Assembly: GCA_017523005.1 (NCBI GenBank)
Contig: JAFWXG010000209.1
Coordinates: 1-6,027 of the forward strand
Direction: 5' to 3'
DNA length: 6,027 bases
From: Clostridia bacterium
GTDB taxonomy: Bacteria; Bacillota; Clostridia; RGIG6154
Each line of letters starts with the position of its first letter. Position 1 is the first letter of the stretch. Positions 5,921 through 6,027 of the stretch are shown here, piece by piece. A program made the position numbers and the translations under genes. Below the pieces are notes generated by a model that worked only from the letters and a program-made list of their open reading frames with translations, did no database searches and had not been told where the DNA came from.

Positions 5921-6027
5921 CTGTTCCGTTACATATTCCCTGTGCAACTTTATCTAAAAATTTATCATCAAGGAGTTTCTTTAAATCATTTTGGTTTGTA
6001 ACAAATGCAATTTCTAATATAAGGGCG
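5895..6027 (-). CDS. N-acetylmuramoyl-L-alanine amidase, C-terminal fragment (cut by window edge)
   Basis: Only the last 43 residues and the stop are in the window. They begin ALILEIAFVTN and continue through NDLKKLLDDKFLDKVAQGI. This is the usual ending of the Amidase_3 domain (family consensus close to E-x-GF-x-SN followed by a helix of D/E, L and K and a final amphipathic helix). The glutamate in LILE would be the conserved catalytic or zinc-site glutamate of these enzymes, which cleave the bond between N-acetylmuramic acid and L-alanine in peptidoglycan. Phenylalanine is preserved but the usual glycine before it is alanine here. The assignment rests on a short stretch, so other Amidase_3-domain proteins (spore cortex or autolysin types) are equally possible. 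It is followed by a terminator hairpin and then the S8 protease on the same strand. Confidence 0.72.
   Translation of the reverse strand, partial: ALILEIAFVTNQNDLKKLLDDKFLDKVAQGICNGTVEALSKIE

Overview
The window looks like a piece of chromosome from an AT-rich, low-GC Gram-positive bacterium, most likely a member of the Clostridia (Bacillota). The reasons are the class III fructose-1,6-bisphosphatase, the purine-rich GGAG-type ribosome binding sites, sigma-A-like promoters with 17-bp spacers, and hairpin-plus-U-tract terminators packed against stop codons. I do not recognise the species. No mobile element, phage gene, CRISPR array, tRNA or rRNA was seen. These are mostly housekeeping genes, and I found no convincing new multi-gene system.

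Layout from left to right. (1) A class III fructose-1,6-bisphosphatase (fbp, minus strand) runs off the left edge and lacks roughly its last 100 residues. It is preceded by a long, structured 5' leader and a TTGCAT-17-TATAAT promoter. (2) A CPBP-family (Abi/CaaX-type) membrane protease on the minus strand has a strong promoter whose -10 and start site are overlain by a perfect 30-bp palindrome. (3) Citrate synthase (minus) ends in a strong terminator. (4) tcdA, a ThiF/MoeB-like tRNA t6A dehydratase (plus), diverges from citrate synthase, and the two promoters' -35 boxes are 1 bp apart. (5) tcdA converges on an intracellular subtilisin-like S8 protease (minus) across a bidirectional terminator. 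(6) The C-terminal end of an N-acetylmuramoyl-L-alanine amidase (minus) enters from the right edge. Its terminator hairpin contains the ribosome binding site of the S8 protease.

Functionally, fbp (gluconeogenesis) and citrate synthase (entry to the TCA or glutamate branch) are central carbon enzymes, tcdA is tRNA modification, and the rest is proteolysis and cell wall turnover. Each gene appears to be its own transcription unit. The features most worth a second look are regulatory: the 30-bp palindrome, the fbp leader with mutually exclusive hairpins and a thrice-repeated 12-mer, and the hairpin that may both terminate the amidase transcript and mask the protease start.

Three genes whose reading frames open at an upstream TTG were judged individually. 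For the CPBP protease and citrate synthase an internal ATG with a good ribosome binding site is preferred. For the S8 protease the TTG is kept.
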